Positions 8,357-17,807 of a DNA stretch of 64,000 nucleotides are shown one piece after another. Source of the DNA: Thermoprotei archaeon (GTDB lineage Archaea > Thermoproteota > Thermoprotei > QMSL01); the NCBI GenBank assembly GCA_003650925.1, contig QMSP01000007.1, positions 1 through 64,000 on the forward strand, read 5' to 3'. Numbering within the stretch: position 1 is the stretch's first letter; each line of letters starts with the position of its first letter. The position numbers were made by a program, and so were the translations under genes. The notes beneath the pieces were generated by a model that saw only the letters and a program-made list of their open reading frames with translations, was not told the DNA's origin and made no database searches.

Positions 8357-8538
8357 GTGCACGCCTCTCGTGTTGTAATAGCAGTCTGTAGTTTTATTTC
8401 TATTTAAGACTATTGACGTCCCTCATCAGCATTTATCTCAGTTATCATGCCATCTGCGAATACCTAATGGAGTTATAGTGAGAATGTAGTTCTCTAGGAT
8501 ACAATCTGAGCTTCAAAAGAGCTTATGTAAACTACATT

Positions 8539-8615
8539 TGGCGGGCCCGCCGGGATTTGAACCCGGGACCACCGGCTCCGAAGGCCGGCGCTCTTCCTAG
8601 CTGAGCTACGGGCCC
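8539..8615 (-). tRNA. tRNA-Arg (anticodon TCG)
   Basis: The minus strand folds as a full cloverleaf. Acceptor GGGCCCG pairs with CGGGCCC, the D arm is GCTC/GAGC, the anticodon arm CCGGC/GCCGG holds the loop CTTCGGA with anticodon TCG, and the T arm is CCGGG-TTCAAAT-CCCGG. The discriminator is G, and CCA is encoded (8539-8541). No intron is seen. A TATA-like AGCTTATCC lies about 33 nt upstream. The flanking gap 8357-8538 shows only AT-rich promoter sequence for ptsI. Confidence 0.95.
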
Positions 8616-8643
8616 TCTTCAAGATAATAGACTACATCTAGAG

Positions 8644-8652
8644 GGATAAGCT
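8644..8652 (-). promoter_or_regulatory. TATA-like box of tRNA-Arg
   Basis: The minus strand reads AGCTTATCC behind a purine stretch (GAGGAA), 29-37 nt before the mature tRNA 5' end, a usual spacing for archaeal tRNA promoters. Confidence 0.4.
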
Positions 8653-8670
8653 TTCCTCTGTTCACAGATG

Positions 8671-8680
8671 GGTTTTTATT
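8671..8680 (+). promoter_or_regulatory. TATA box implying a leaderless mRNA
   Basis: GGTTTTTATT centred near 8676 places transcription start at about 8703, exactly the ATG of the ceramidase-like gene, with no ribosome binding site before it. Confidence 0.4.
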
Positions 8681-8702
8681 CACATCAGTACGATGTTCAT
8701 TA

Positions 8703-10004
8703 ATGGGGCTATTGATGCTTAGAGTAGGCGTGGCTAAGGTGGATATAACTCCTCCCATTGGAACTCCCATGGGAGGCTATGGCTCTAGGGTGGATGTCGC
8801 TAGGGGTATTCATGATAGACTTCATGCCAGGGCCATGATACTAAGCGATGGTACTGAGGAGCTGGCTATAGTGTCCATGGACCTACTATATACTACGAGA
8901 GAGATGGTTGAGGAGGCAAGAAGGCTTATAAGAGAATATGTGGGCATTTCAGAGGACCACGTAGCCATTGTCGCTACACATACTCATTCAGGCCCTGGTC
9001 TTGATAATGTGTTTGGACGCCTAGATGAGTACTGTAGGCTACTGCCTCACCATGTGCTCACGAGCATAAGTCTAGCCCTGGAGAGTATGAGATCGGCTAG
9101 ATTTGGATGTGGAACTGGATATGTATATGGCCTGACGATAAATAGGAGGGATCCTCTTCATGGACCTCTGGATGAGCAACTTATAGTTGCTAGATTCGAG
9201 GATGAGGAACGAAGGCTTGTAGGCGCCCTTGTGAACTTCACCTGCCATGCTGTAGTACTTGGTCATACAAACCTATACATATCTGCTGACTATCCTGGCT
9301 ATGTATGTGAGGCCATTGAGAACATCGAAAATGGTGTAGTGCTTTTCCTCAACGGAGCCTGTGGCGATATAAATCCCTTGGTCCCAAGTACCTTTGTTGA
9401 GAAGGAGAAGGTATACGATAGAAGCAAAGGAACCTTTGAGGAGGCCAGGAAGATGGGCTATGCCATAGCAGGTGAGACGCTTCAAGTAATTAACAAGCTT
9501 AGGACAGTGGAGGATGTCAAATTAGTAGCCCTTTCGGCCAAGGTATCGATAAGGAGGGCACCCATTCCTAGCGTGACAGAGGAGGACATAGAGAGTTTGA
9601 GTAGAGAGTTAGAGGAGGCTTTGAGAAAGGAAGATAAGGCGAAAGCTATGGCCATCAAGCACAGCTTGGTATTCAAGAGATGGCTCCTAGAGGCCAGAAA
9701 GATGTTCCCCAAAGGCTATGTAGATGTTGAACTCCAAGTCATCAGAATAGGAGATCTGATCTTAGCTCTTATACCTGGAGAGCCTCTGGTCAGGCTTGGA
9801 CTCAAGCTGAAGTCGCTCTCTCCAGCTAAAGTAACCGCAGTCATAGGATATGCTAACGGCTATGTAGGCTACATACCCACCAAGGAGGACATGAAGGAGG
9901 CGGGCTATGAGACCACTCCTCCAGCCTGTATCCTAAGCGAAGAAGCTGAGGACAAGATCATGAATGCTCTACTGGAGTTGATAGATAGAGCTCTAGAGGT
10001 GTGA
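8703..10004 (+). CDS. Neutral/alkaline ceramidase N-domain-like hydrolase
   Basis: A 433-residue protein with the N-terminal fold of the neutral ceramidase family: VGVAKVDITPPIGTPMGGYG near the start, GIHDRLHARAMILSDG, then the zinc-binding THTHSGPG near residue 98 and a second His (FTCHAVVLG near 181). No signal peptide is seen, so it is probably cytoplasmic, and archaeal lipids are not ceramides; the real substrate is unknown and may be a sugar or amide. The first ATG fits a leaderless transcript; a second ATG four codons in is possible. It overlaps the next gene by 4 nt. Confidence 0.75.
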   Translation: MGLLMLRVGVAKVDITPPIGTPMGGYGSRVDVARGIHDRLHARAMILSDGTEELAIVSMDLLYTTREMVEEARRLIREYVGISEDHVAIVATHTHSGPGLDNVFGRLDEYCRLLPHHVLTSISLALESMRSARFGCGTGYVYGLTINRRDPLHGPLDEQLIVARFEDEERRLVGALVNFTCHAVVLGHTNLYISADYPGYVCEAIENIENGVVLFLNGACGDINPLVPSTFVEKEKVYDRSKGTFEEARKMGYAIAGETLQVINKLRTVEDVKLVALSAKVSIRRAPIPSVTEEDIESLSRELEEALRKEDKAKAMAIKHSLVFKRWLLEARKMFPKGYVDVELQVIRIGDLILALIPGEPLVRLGLKLKSLSPAKVTAVIGYANGYVGYIPTKEDMKEAGYETTPPACILSEEAEDKIMNALLELIDRALEV

Positions 10005-10345
10005 TCTTGAAGCTTGTCCTCAAGTTCAAGGTATGGCTTGAAGTAGATGGGAAGCCTATCATAGGTGAAGGAGGTGCGCAATTACTCAGAGCCATAGATA
10101 AGTATGGAAGCCTTGCTAAAGCTTGTCAGGAGCTGGGCCTTTCCTATAAGTTTGCATGGCTATATCTTCAAAGAGCAGAAAAGGCTTTGGGAAAACCCAT
10201 AGTGGTCAGGAGAAGAGGTGGTGCTAAAGGTGGTGGCATGGATCTCACAGAAGCTGGCAGAAACATTCTTGACCTGTATGAAAGAGCTGTTCGAAAGGTG
10301 GAGGAAGCTCTGAAGGAGCTAGAGAAGGAGGTGGATAAGAGTTAA
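10001..10345 (+). CDS. ModE-type winged helix-turn-helix regulator
   Basis: A 114-residue protein matching the N-terminal DNA-binding domain of ModE: GAQLLRAIDKYGSLAKACQE, then the recognition helix segment LSYKFAWLYLQRAEKALGKP, and the wing VVRRRGGAKGGGMDLTEAG. The C-terminal helix probably forms the dimer. There is no molybdate-binding (MOP) domain, so the ligand, if any, is unknown. The GTG start overlaps the stop of the ceramidase-like gene, so the two are co-transcribed. Confidence 0.8.
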   Translation: MILKLVLKFKVWLEVDGKPIIGEGGAQLLRAIDKYGSLAKACQELGLSYKFAWLYLQRAEKALGKPIVVRRRGGAKGGGMDLTEAGRNILDLYERAVRKVEEALKELEKEVDKS

Positions 10346-10383
10346 TTACTTTCCTGCCTTGATCTCATAGGTAGGTGTATACA

Positions 10384-11604
10384 ATGGGTGAGAAGTTAGC
10401 TATTGAAGGAGGTAAGTCCGTAAGAGCTAGCCCTTATGAAGTCCTTCCGATAATCGAGGAGGATGAGATAGAGGCTGTAGTTGAAGTGCTTCGTTCAAGG
10501 AAACTAACCATGCTAAAGGGCAATAAGGTCAAGGAATTTGAGGAGGCCTTTGCTCGTTATCATGGAGTCAAGCATGCTATAGCAGTGAGTTCAGGCACAG
10601 CAGCTCTTCACGTGGCCTTAAAAGCTCTTGGGATTGGCCCTGGGGATGAAGTCATAGTACCTCCTTTCACCTTCGTAGCCACAGCTACGGCAGTGCTACA
10701 TTCCAATGCGATCCCTGTATTCGCTGACATAGACCCCAAGACCTATAATCTAGACCCTAAGAGCATAGAAGATAGAATAACCGACAGAACCAAGGCCATA
10801 ATAGTAGTTCACCTATTTGGATGCCCTGCTGACATGGATCCGATCATGAAGATAGCTAATGAGTATAATCTCTACGTAGTAGAGGACTGTGCTCAGGCCA
10901 TAGGTGCTGAGTATAGAGGGAGGAAAGTGGGCACGATAGGGGATGTTGGTTGTTTCAGCTTCTATCAATCCAAGAACATGATGACTGGAGAAGGAGGCAT
11001 GATAATAACGAATGATGATGGAATAGCTGAGAAGTGTAGGCTAGTGAGGCATCATGGTGAGCCCGCTTGGTATCACTACATATTGCTTGGCTACAACTAC
11101 AGGATGACGGAGATGCAAGCTGCCCTTGGCATTGTTCAGCTCAAGAAGCTTGAGAGATTCAATGAGATAAGGAGAAGGAACGCTATGAAGTACACAGAGC
11201 TCCTCAAGGATATTGAAGGTCTCATACTCCCTGAAGAGCCACCCTATGGCAAGCACGTATGGCATCTATATGAGGTGCTCCTTGATCTGGGCATGTTCAA
11301 GGTCGACAGAGACCAGTTCGTTAAGGCAGTAGCCGCTGAGAATGTGCCCGTTGGAATAGCGTATCCAAGCGTACTATACCTTGAGCCTTTATTCCAGAGA
11401 TTTATGGGCCATGGAAAGGGATGTCCTTGGAGATGCCCACTGTACAGGGGAGAAGTTAAGTACTACAAGGGATTGTGTCCTGTAGCTGAGTACGTCGCTG
11501 AGAGATGCTTCACACTTCGCACAGACCCCTCCATGACTGAAGACATCATAGAGGATACAGTCAAGGCCATAAGGAAGGTTGTCAATGCCTACAAGAGGCC
11601 CTAA
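10384..11604 (+). CDS. DegT/DnrJ/EryC1/StrS-family PLP aminotransferase
   Basis: A 406-residue fold-type I PLP enzyme. SSGTAALHVALKALGIGPGDEV near 65-85 is the cofactor-binding start, VEDCAQAIGA near 170 gives the Asp to the PLP ring nitrogen, and FSFYQSKNMMTGEGGMI near 195-210 carries the Schiff-base Lys. Family members transfer an amino group to keto-sugars for glycans or antibiotics; the sugar here is unknown. AGGTAGGTG 6 nt before the ATG decides the start. It may be in the operon with the ModE-type gene 38 nt upstream. Its stop overlaps the convergent helicase gene by 4 nt. Confidence 0.88.
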   Translation: MGEKLAIEGGKSVRASPYEVLPIIEEDEIEAVVEVLRSRKLTMLKGNKVKEFEEAFARYHGVKHAIAVSSGTAALHVALKALGIGPGDEVIVPPFTFVATATAVLHSNAIPVFADIDPKTYNLDPKSIEDRITDRTKAIIVVHLFGCPADMDPIMKIANEYNLYVVEDCAQAIGAEYRGRKVGTIGDVGCFSFYQSKNMMTGEGGMIITNDDGIAEKCRLVRHHGEPAWYHYILLGYNYRMTEMQAALGIVQLKKLERFNEIRRRNAMKYTELLKDIEGLILPEEPPYGKHVWHLYEVLLDLGMFKVDRDQFVKAVAAENVPVGIAYPSVLYLEPLFQRFMGHGKGCPWRCPLYRGEVKYYKGLCPVAEYVAERCFTLRTDPSMTEDIIEDTVKAIRKVVNAYKRP

Positions 11605-13829
11605 GCTACAGGCTCTCCCCAAGGCTCCTCCAGCTCCTTGAGTGGAACTATGTGGGAAAGTACTCTGAGAGCCTTGACTCTCGACAAGTATCTATTCCGA
11701 TTGCCACAGTACGGAGAATATATGCACTTAGGGCATCCATCGAGGCATCTACATCTCATCATTATCTCTCGCGCTCTTGAAAGACATTTCTCAAGCCTTT
11801 TGAACACTTGAAGCGAAAGGCCTGAGCCTCCAGGGCTTCCATCATAGATTATGATGTGTCCTGATGGAAAGCTTAGGCCACCTAGCTCTGTTGGAGAGGC
11901 CCCAATCACTGTTTGGGCAGCCACGATGAGGGCATGCTCTATAGCATGAATGGCCTCTATTCTATCCTCCAAGGTCATGTCCTCGGGTAGAGGTAGCTTC
12001 ATGAGAATGCCCTTGGTAGTGAACCTATAGCTCACTGGCTCATCTAAGAATTTCTCGGCCAACACCTCATCACTGAAGTAGTCCTTTATTATAAAGCCAT
12101 ATACTTCCTCCTTGATATCAAGCTTTAGATACTTGATGGGAATACCTTCTCTGCTTGTCCTATTGTCGAGCTCTACATAGCCCTCTACATCACCAGAGTA
12201 GAGAGCTTTAGTATAGATCCTTATGGTCTTTGGCACTTCTCTTACCATAGCCCTTCTCCCCTTGAGCTCCAGTACCTCATATACTCTGCCTCCATGTAGG
12301 TATATGGCCCCTGGATGTAGCTCCCTTAGAGCCATGGGCATCTCTCTTTCGCCTATTACATTACCCCTCTCATCCACTATGAGAACTATGTCTCCTGTGG
12401 CTCTAAGTGACCTACGCTCTCTACAGAGCTTTATGCCTGATCTTGTTGGCAAAAACCATTTGCCTCTTTGCCTTAATAGGCCCTCACTTAATAGCCTCTT
12501 AAGGACTTCCTTTTCATGCTCCTTCAGCTCACCTAACTGTAGAGGCTTATCTCTGGACATGGCCAATAACTGTATCTTTGCTACTTCCTCATTAGTAGGA
12601 TCAATAACAACGTCGTCTGGAGCAGCTCCATAGAACTCTTCAGGATGATTCTCATAGAAGTTGCTTATGGGGTCATCTCCAAGGATCATCATCACGTAGG
12701 CTTCCTCTCCTCTTCTACCACATCGTCCAGTCCTCTGAACATACTTCGTATAAGTTGGAGGCACTCCCAATAATATAACTGCGTCCAGATCCCCTATATC
12801 GATACCAAGCTCCAGTGTGGGAGTTGCTGCTACAGCCCTCAGCTCACCTTTCTTAAGAGCTTCTTCAACTTTCTTTCTATGCTCAGGAGGAAGGCCTGCT
12901 CTATGGACCTCTAGCTTGACTTTCTGTTCATCAGCTATCCTCTTCACCACTTCAACTGCTCTATGACTATCAGCAAACACTATAGTCTTCTTGCCTCTAT
13001 CAGTAGCTATCTTGACCAAGACTATGGCTTCAGAGAACACAGATCTCGTGACAGGCCTTATCATCATGTGGAACACTTGACTTCTCCTTCCACTCCTCTC
13101 TCGTACAACTTCAACCTCTCTATCAAAGATGGTGTTCCCTAGCTCCATTGGATTGCCTATCGTGGCTGAGGAGCCGATAAAGATCATATCTTCGCTTGCC
13201 ATCCTCGAAAGTCTCCTCATAACGTAGGAGACATGAGCTCCAAATACTCCTTGATATGCATGTAATTCATCTAACACCACAAAGCGAAGCCTTCGGATTA
13301 GCCTCTTGAACTGAGAGACCTCCTGCATGACAATATGTAGCATGTCAGGGTTCGTGATCAGGATTTGAGGAGGTTGCTCATACAATAGCCTCCTCTCTCT
13401 AGGCGGAGTATCACCATCATATACCATGGCCCTAACTCCAAACATAGCGTGGGTGTATCTCAGAATCTTTTCAAGCTGATCCCTTGCAAGAGCCTTTGTA
13501 GGGTATATCAGCATGGCCACTAGACCTTCATAAGGCCTTCTGGCTATGTAATCTAGTATGGGTATTAGAAAAGCCTCCGTCTTACCAGCTCCCGTTCCAG
13601 CTACGATCACTAGGCTTTTTTCATTGAGGATCTTCTCAATAGCTTCCCACTGAAACTTGAAGAGCCTCACTATGCCATTCCTCTTAAGAGCTTCCCTCAC
13701 TTCATCCCTAAGAGGAAGTTCATCTACATAGGGGCCTAGCTCAGGTATCTTAGGCTTCTCTACCCTCAAGTGGACTAACTTATGCCCCTCATCCTTCCTT
13801 ATCTCCTCGATGAGCTCATCACTAATCAC
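11601..13829 (-). CDS. Superfamily 2 DEAD/H helicase with C-terminal cysteine cluster (Hrq1/MrfA type)
   Basis: A 742-residue helicase. Motifs in order: Walker A AGTGAGKTEAF near 78, ALARDQ (motif Ia), DELH box VLDELHAYQG near 186, SSATIGNP (motif III), and motif VI VQRTGRCGRRG near 363. The C-terminal part has the DUF1998-type metal site CRCLDGCPKCIYSPYCG, near residue 695. Relatives (yeast Hrq1, Bacillus MrfA) unwind 3' to 5' in crosslink repair. Its start overlaps the NAD(P)HX repair gene upstream by 8 nt, so the two are translated from one mRNA. Confidence 0.87.
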   Translation of the reverse strand: MISDELIEEIRKDEGHKLVHLRVEKPKIPELGPYVDELPLRDEVREALKRNGIVRLFKFQWEAIEKILNEKSLVIVAGTGAGKTEAFLIPILDYIARRPYEGLVAMLIYPTKALARDQLEKILRYTHAMFGVRAMVYDGDTPPRERRLLYEQPPQILITNPDMLHIVMQEVSQFKRLIRRLRFVVLDELHAYQGVFGAHVSYVMRRLSRMASEDMIFIGSSATIGNPMELGNTIFDREVEVVRERSGRRSQVFHMMIRPVTRSVFSEAIVLVKIATDRGKKTIVFADSHRAVEVVKRIADEQKVKLEVHRAGLPPEHRKKVEEALKKGELRAVAATPTLELGIDIGDLDAVILLGVPPTYTKYVQRTGRCGRRGEEAYVMMILGDDPISNFYENHPEEFYGAAPDDVVIDPTNEEVAKIQLLAMSRDKPLQLGELKEHEKEVLKRLLSEGLLRQRGKWFLPTRSGIKLCRERRSLRATGDIVLIVDERGNVIGEREMPMALRELHPGAIYLHGGRVYEVLELKGRRAMVREVPKTIRIYTKALYSGDVEGYVELDNRTSREGIPIKYLKLDIKEEVYGFIIKDYFSDEVLAEKFLDEPVSYRFTTKGILMKLPLPEDMTLEDRIEAIHAIEHALIVAAQTVIGASPTELGGLSFPSGHIIIYDGSPGGSGLSLQVFKRLEKCLSRAREIMMRCRCLDGCPKCIYSPYCGNRNRYLSRVKALRVLSHIVPLKELEEPWGEPVA

Positions 13830-15399
13830 CTATCATCACCTTAGCAACATGGGAGAGCTCCACTAGGCTCCTGGGGTCTTTCACTATCTTAAGGGCTTCC
13901 TGCAAGCACTCAATCAAGTCCCTTGCTGTGATGAGACCTTGCCTCTTTACAGCTAGGTCTCCTGCAAGGCCATTTATAAAAGCTCCTGCACACGCTGCAT
14001 CAAAGGGGTTATTGCCCATAGCTATCAGTGAAGCTACAACTCCAGTCAGCACATCTCCAGTTCCTCCAGCAGTCATTGAAGCATTTCCAGTCATATTGAT
14101 TCTAGTCCTTCTACCATTGCTTATAACATCTTCTCTCCCTTTCAGCAGTATGGTGACATCGTATTTCTTCGCCACCTCCTCAACAATCTTCACTCTTCCG
14201 CACAGGTTCTCAGGCGATGGTAGCTCAATTCCGGTCATTATTCTGAACTCTCCTGCGTGAGGGGTAAGCACTAGCTCCTTCCCAGTGATCTCCTTCATAT
14301 GTTCTCTTAAGGCCTTCAAGGCATCGGCATCGACCACCATGGGTCTGTCCACACTCTTAATGAACTCTCTGACGAACTCAAAAGTCTCATCCCTCAAGCC
14401 TAGTCCTGGACCAAGTACGATTACATCGGCTCTCTTGGCTAACTCATATGCTATCTTCAAGCTCTTTGGACTTAGATACTCCTCATCAGGAAGAGGCCTA
14501 GCTATAATGCAAGGGTCGAAGCCTCTAATGATATTAGTCACGCTCTTTGGAGAAGCCACTATGGCTATGTCAATCCCCATCTTCAGGCAGGCTAGTGCTG
14601 AAAGTGTTGGCGCTCCTGTGTACTCAATCGAGCCTCCTAGTATCAAAACTCTTCCGTGGTCGCCTTTCTTGGAGAAAGGCCTTCTGGGCCTAAAGCACCT
14701 GGCTACATCCTCTAGCCCTACTATGTACCCTGCCTCCTCCGGTATGCCAATGTCTTTTACTATGAGCTCTCCTACGTATTCCTTAGCCTTGATTAGTCCT
14801 CTCTTGATGCGATGGAAGGTTACAGTGAGATCGGCTTTGAAGGCAATACCACCCACATCTCCCGTATCAGCGTTGACCCCTGAGGGAACGTCAATTGCAA
14901 CTTTAAGCCCTTTGCTCTCATTCATGAACTGGAGGGCCCGCGCATATACACCACTTACTAGGCCTCTAAATCCTATTCCGAATATGGCGTCAACTATAAC
15001 CTCAGCGTCTAATAAGTCACTCCTTAGCTTCTCTAGGTCCTCTGCTGTATGAACCTCTCTAGTGACGACATTCATTCTCATTCCCTTCAGAACAAGCCAG
15101 TTTCTTCGAGCTTCATCGGTCCTGATATCCTTCTCAGAGCCTAGGAGGTACACTATGACTCTTGCACCTCGTGACGCTAGATATCTCGCTACTACAAAGC
15201 CATCTCCACCATTATTACCTAGCCCAGCAACTATAACTACCTTCTTATTTTCTATGTTAATCCTAGAGCATATCTCATCAGCTACAGACCTTCCTGCAGA
15301 TTCCATCAGCTGAAGTGGGCTTATCCCTAGAAGAGCAGCATTCCTATCAAGTCTTCTCATTTCCTCTACAGAGATGGCTTCCTGCACTATCAAACCCAT
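13822..15399 (-). CDS. nnr: Bifunctional NAD(P)H-hydrate epimerase / ADP-dependent dehydratase
   Basis: A 525-residue two-domain protein. Residues 1 to about 215 are the epimerase (YjeF-N) with VIVAGLGNNGGDGFVVARYL near 55 and DAIFGIGFRG near 135. Residues 230-515 are the ribokinase-like dehydratase with VLILGGSIEYTGAP near 250, VLTPHAGEF near 378 and the nucleotide loop AGGTGDVLTGVVASL near 445. Together they repair the hydrated nicotinamide cofactors, which form readily at high temperature. Fusion of both activities is the common prokaryotic form. Confidence 0.93.
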   Translation of the reverse strand: MGLIVQEAISVEEMRRLDRNAALLGISPLQLMESAGRSVADEICSRINIENKKVVIVAGLGNNGGDGFVVARYLASRGARVIVYLLGSEKDIRTDEARRNWLVLKGMRMNVVTREVHTAEDLEKLRSDLLDAEVIVDAIFGIGFRGLVSGVYARALQFMNESKGLKVAIDVPSGVNADTGDVGGIAFKADLTVTFHRIKRGLIKAKEYVGELIVKDIGIPEEAGYIVGLEDVARCFRPRRPFSKKGDHGRVLILGGSIEYTGAPTLSALACLKMGIDIAIVASPKSVTNIIRGFDPCIIARPLPDEEYLSPKSLKIAYELAKRADVIVLGPGLGLRDETFEFVREFIKSVDRPMVVDADALKALREHMKEITGKELVLTPHAGEFRIMTGIELPSPENLCGRVKIVEEVAKKYDVTILLKGREDVISNGRRTRINMTGNASMTAGGTGDVLTGVVASLIAMGNNPFDAACAGAFINGLAGDLAVKRQGLITARDLIECLQEALKIVKDPRSLVELSHVAKVMIGD

Positions 15400-15405
15400 T
15401 CGATA

Positions 15406-16371
15406 TTAGGGGCTAGGAGTGGTAAAAACATAATTCACACCAATAGAACCGAGGAAGAAGCATGGACTTCTCTTAGCCTCCCTTATCATGAAGTTGGCAT
15501 CACTCAAGATGACTTCCACTCCAACATGCCCATCTTTATATGCTTCTCCAAGCTCCTCCTTGAATATCTCCCTAGCTCTCTCACCTGTACAGTGAATAGG
15601 CATGACGAAGGCCAGATCTAACGCTTTAAGATCTTCGGCTATCTTTCTCACGTAATCGTCACTAGCGCCTACTAGATGAAAACCTCCTATCACTCCAAAG
15701 ACTCTACATCCACTCACATCCCTGGCCTTCTTGACAATATTGACTATGCCGGGGTGCGAACAGCCAACTAGGACTATGAGCCCCTTACCCTTAACGTTGA
15801 TCATTAATGCCTGCTCATATACTATCGAGGGCATCTCTCCTGTACTAGCTAAGATACCGTCTATGACAGTAGCCTCTCTAACTTCAATGAGCTCTAGGCC
15901 AAGGGACCTTATGTATGCCTTAACCTGCTCACTCATGTGCATGGGAACGATCACTTTCACCTCATTACACATCCTAGCCACGTACTCTAAGCCTCCTACA
16001 TGGTCATGATGTTCATGTGATATGAATACGTAGTTGAGATCATGTAGGCTTATATTCAAAGCTCTCATGTTATGTTCAAGGACTTCAGGCGAGGGCCCCG
16101 TATCGAAGAGAAGCTTCACTCCATCAACCTCTACATAGAGGCTAAGCCCCCATACGCTCTGAAGCTCACTGTTTACTGAACTAGGATTGTTGTCAATAAC
16201 TACCGTTATTTTAACTCGTCTAGCCTCACTCAGACTTAGGACATTAGTTTTTAACACTTCCTTCTCAGCAGTTTTCCTCTCTGCGAGTTGTTGAAGAAGC
16301 GCATAGCTCAGGATGGAGATCACTATGAAGAATGCTATAAGTGATATCGTCCTTCTAGCTAGCATCGACAT
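15406..16371 (-). CDS. Metallo-beta-lactamase-fold hydrolase with N-terminal membrane anchor
   Basis: A 321-residue protein. A hydrophobic segment at about residues 8-28 (TISLIAFFIVISILSYALL) after positive residues suggests a membrane anchor or signal peptide. The MBL fold follows, with LLFDTGPSPEVLEHN near 92, the zinc motif FISHEHHDHVGG near 118, VGCSHPGIVNIV near 205 and VMPIHCTGE near 262. The pattern is that of the MJ0301-like group named after dihydropteroate synthesis steps. It overlaps the radical SAM gene upstream by 17 nt, so the two are one unit. Confidence 0.8.
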   Translation of the reverse strand: MSMLARRTISLIAFFIVISILSYALLQQLAERKTAEKEVLKTNVLSLSEARRVKITVVIDNNPSSVNSELQSVWGLSLYVEVDGVKLLFDTGPSPEVLEHNMRALNISLHDLNYVFISHEHHDHVGGLEYVARMCNEVKVIVPMHMSEQVKAYIRSLGLELIEVREATVIDGILASTGEMPSIVYEQALMINVKGKGLIVLVGCSHPGIVNIVKKARDVSGCRVFGVIGGFHLVGASDDYVRKIAEDLKALDLAFVMPIHCTGERAREIFKEELGEAYKDGHVGVEVILSDANFMIREAKRSPCFFLGSIGVNYVFTTPSP

Positions 16372-17365
16372 CTCCCTCTCGAAGCCTATAGGCTCTTGGA
16401 CATAACGGATCTGGGCCTTTGAAGTCTCCTCTCAACAGATATGCTCTTGCAAAACAACCTCCTTTGCATATGGCCGCTATTGGGCAGTTTTGACAAGGTG
16501 TCGGAAGCTCTCGTGGATGTACCAGCTCCTTTATAATGTCGCTGCTAGAATATCTCATCCAGGCTATTTTAAAGCCCTCTTTAAGAGCATTTGACAGCTT
16601 TATGTCCAAAACATCACATGCCATAAGGTCACCGCTTGGACTCAAGTCCACTACCTCGAGGGTGCGACATAACGTCGTCCAACAGCTTCCTGCGTATAAG
16701 CGAGCAAAAGGCATGCACCATAGGCCAACAGGGTAGCCATAGCTTGAGGAGTACTCATCAGCTTCTCTGATCACCTCCCTGATCTCCCATGGACTCAGGA
16801 TGATGTCAGCTGTTGCTCTTCCTGATGGCATCACAGGTATTATACAGGCTGAATCTGCTCCCATCTCCTCAGACATGACTAAGAAGCCCTTAACTTCTAC
16901 ATAATTGATCTTACTCACAGCCATCACCGTGGAGAAGCTTACACTCTGTTCCTTGAGCCTCCTTATCCCCTTCATGAGAGCACTCCATGAGCCGTATCCT
17001 CTTATCCTCTCATGAGTTTCTCTTCTATAGCCATCAATGCTCACGTACACGCTGATATCCATTTCCTTGAGAGCTCTAGCTATTTCGCTAGTTATCAAGG
17101 TAGCGTTGGTCACCAAGCTGGCAGTTAGCCCTTTCTCTCTGATCAGCTTCAATATATCCAAAATATCATTCCTTACAAGAGGTTCTCCACCAGAAATGGA
17201 TACATGGCCTAGGCCTATCTCAAGGGCTTCATCTAATATCTTTTCAAAGCCTTTAAGGCTTAGTTGCTCCTCCTTGAGGAAACGAGATGCATAACAATGC
17301 TTACACCTGAGGTTACATCTTCCAGTAGATATCCATATCATCAGACTTGGCCCTCTCGTATTCAC
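16355..17365 (-). CDS. Radical SAM/SPASM-domain protein
   Basis: A 336-residue enzyme. The radical SAM cluster site CNLRCKHC is near residue 17 and the SAM-binding GGEPLVRND near 60. The C-terminal region has a Cys set (LMACDVL; CQNCPIAAICKGGCFARA; DPLCPRA), as in SPASM auxiliary-cluster proteins. Such enzymes mature peptides or act in heme d1 or cofactor pathways; no peptide substrate gene is visible nearby. Start is a GTG behind GGAGGGG. It sits between the MBL-fold gene and nikR, so metal supply may be linked. Confidence 0.8.
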   Translation of the reverse strand: MNTRGPSLMIWISTGRCNLRCKHCYASRFLKEEQLSLKGFEKILDEALEIGLGHVSISGGEPLVRNDILDILKLIREKGLTASLVTNATLITSEIARALKEMDISVYVSIDGYRRETHERIRGYGSWSALMKGIRRLKEQSVSFSTVMAVSKINYVEVKGFLVMSEEMGADSACIIPVMPSGRATADIILSPWEIREVIREADEYSSSYGYPVGLWCMPFARLYAGSCWTTLCRTLEVVDLSPSGDLMACDVLDIKLSNALKEGFKIAWMRYSSSDIIKELVHPRELPTPCQNCPIAAICKGGCFARAYLLRGDFKGPDPLCPRAYRLREGDVDAS

Positions 17366-17373
17366 AACCCCTC

Positions 17374-17775
17374 CTAATCCAAAGATATAATCAAGGCTCT
17401 AGTTAATATGACTCCCTTCACCTTCTCAAGGTCTCTCATGAGCTCCTTCGCCCTTCTAGCTTCTCCAACTATGGCCACTATCTCCAGGCATCTCTTCTCA
17501 TCAAGATGAAGATGAAGGGCAGAGTTGACTATATCTAAGTAGTGATGTTGGATCTCAGCTATGAAGTTGCTAGCCTCATGAATCGTGTGATCATATAGGA
17601 CTAGTAGAGCTCCTGCTACCTTCCCTTTGACTCTCTTCCATTCATGCTCAGAAATGAAGGTAAGCATAGCCTTCCTAAGGGCTCCTGACCTACTTAGCCC
17701 AAGGCTTGAAGCCAACTCATCAAAGCGCTTCAATATGTCCTCTGGAATAGATATCCCTGTTCTAATGATCCTCAT
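17374..17775 (-). CDS. nikR: Nickel-responsive regulator NikR
   Basis: A 133-residue ribbon-helix-helix protein with a C-terminal ACT-like metal domain. The RHH is at residues 1-45 (TGISIPEDILKRFDEL, LSRSGALRKAM). The metal domain holds the NikR nickel ligands: His in EIQHHYLDIV, then LHLHLDEKRCLEIV, giving the H-x-H-x5-C pattern. It is followed 8 nt on by the radical SAM gene. A GTGAGGAGG site precedes the ATG. A 23-bp dyad upstream over the likely TATA suggests autoregulation. Confidence 0.9.
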   Translation of the reverse strand: MRIIRTGISIPEDILKRFDELASSLGLSRSGALRKAMLTFISEHEWKRVKGKVAGALLVLYDHTIHEASNFIAEIQHHYLDIVNSALHLHLDEKRCLEIVAIVGEARRAKELMRDLEKVKGVILTRALIISLD

Positions 17776-17807
17776 GCGCTCCTCCTCACGTTAGATCATA
17801 GGTGTAC

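Noticed and set aside
14285..15052. 255-residue plus-strand ORF
   Set aside because: It is antisense within the NAD(P)HX repair gene; low-complexity Ser/Pro/Thr composition marks it as a shadow.
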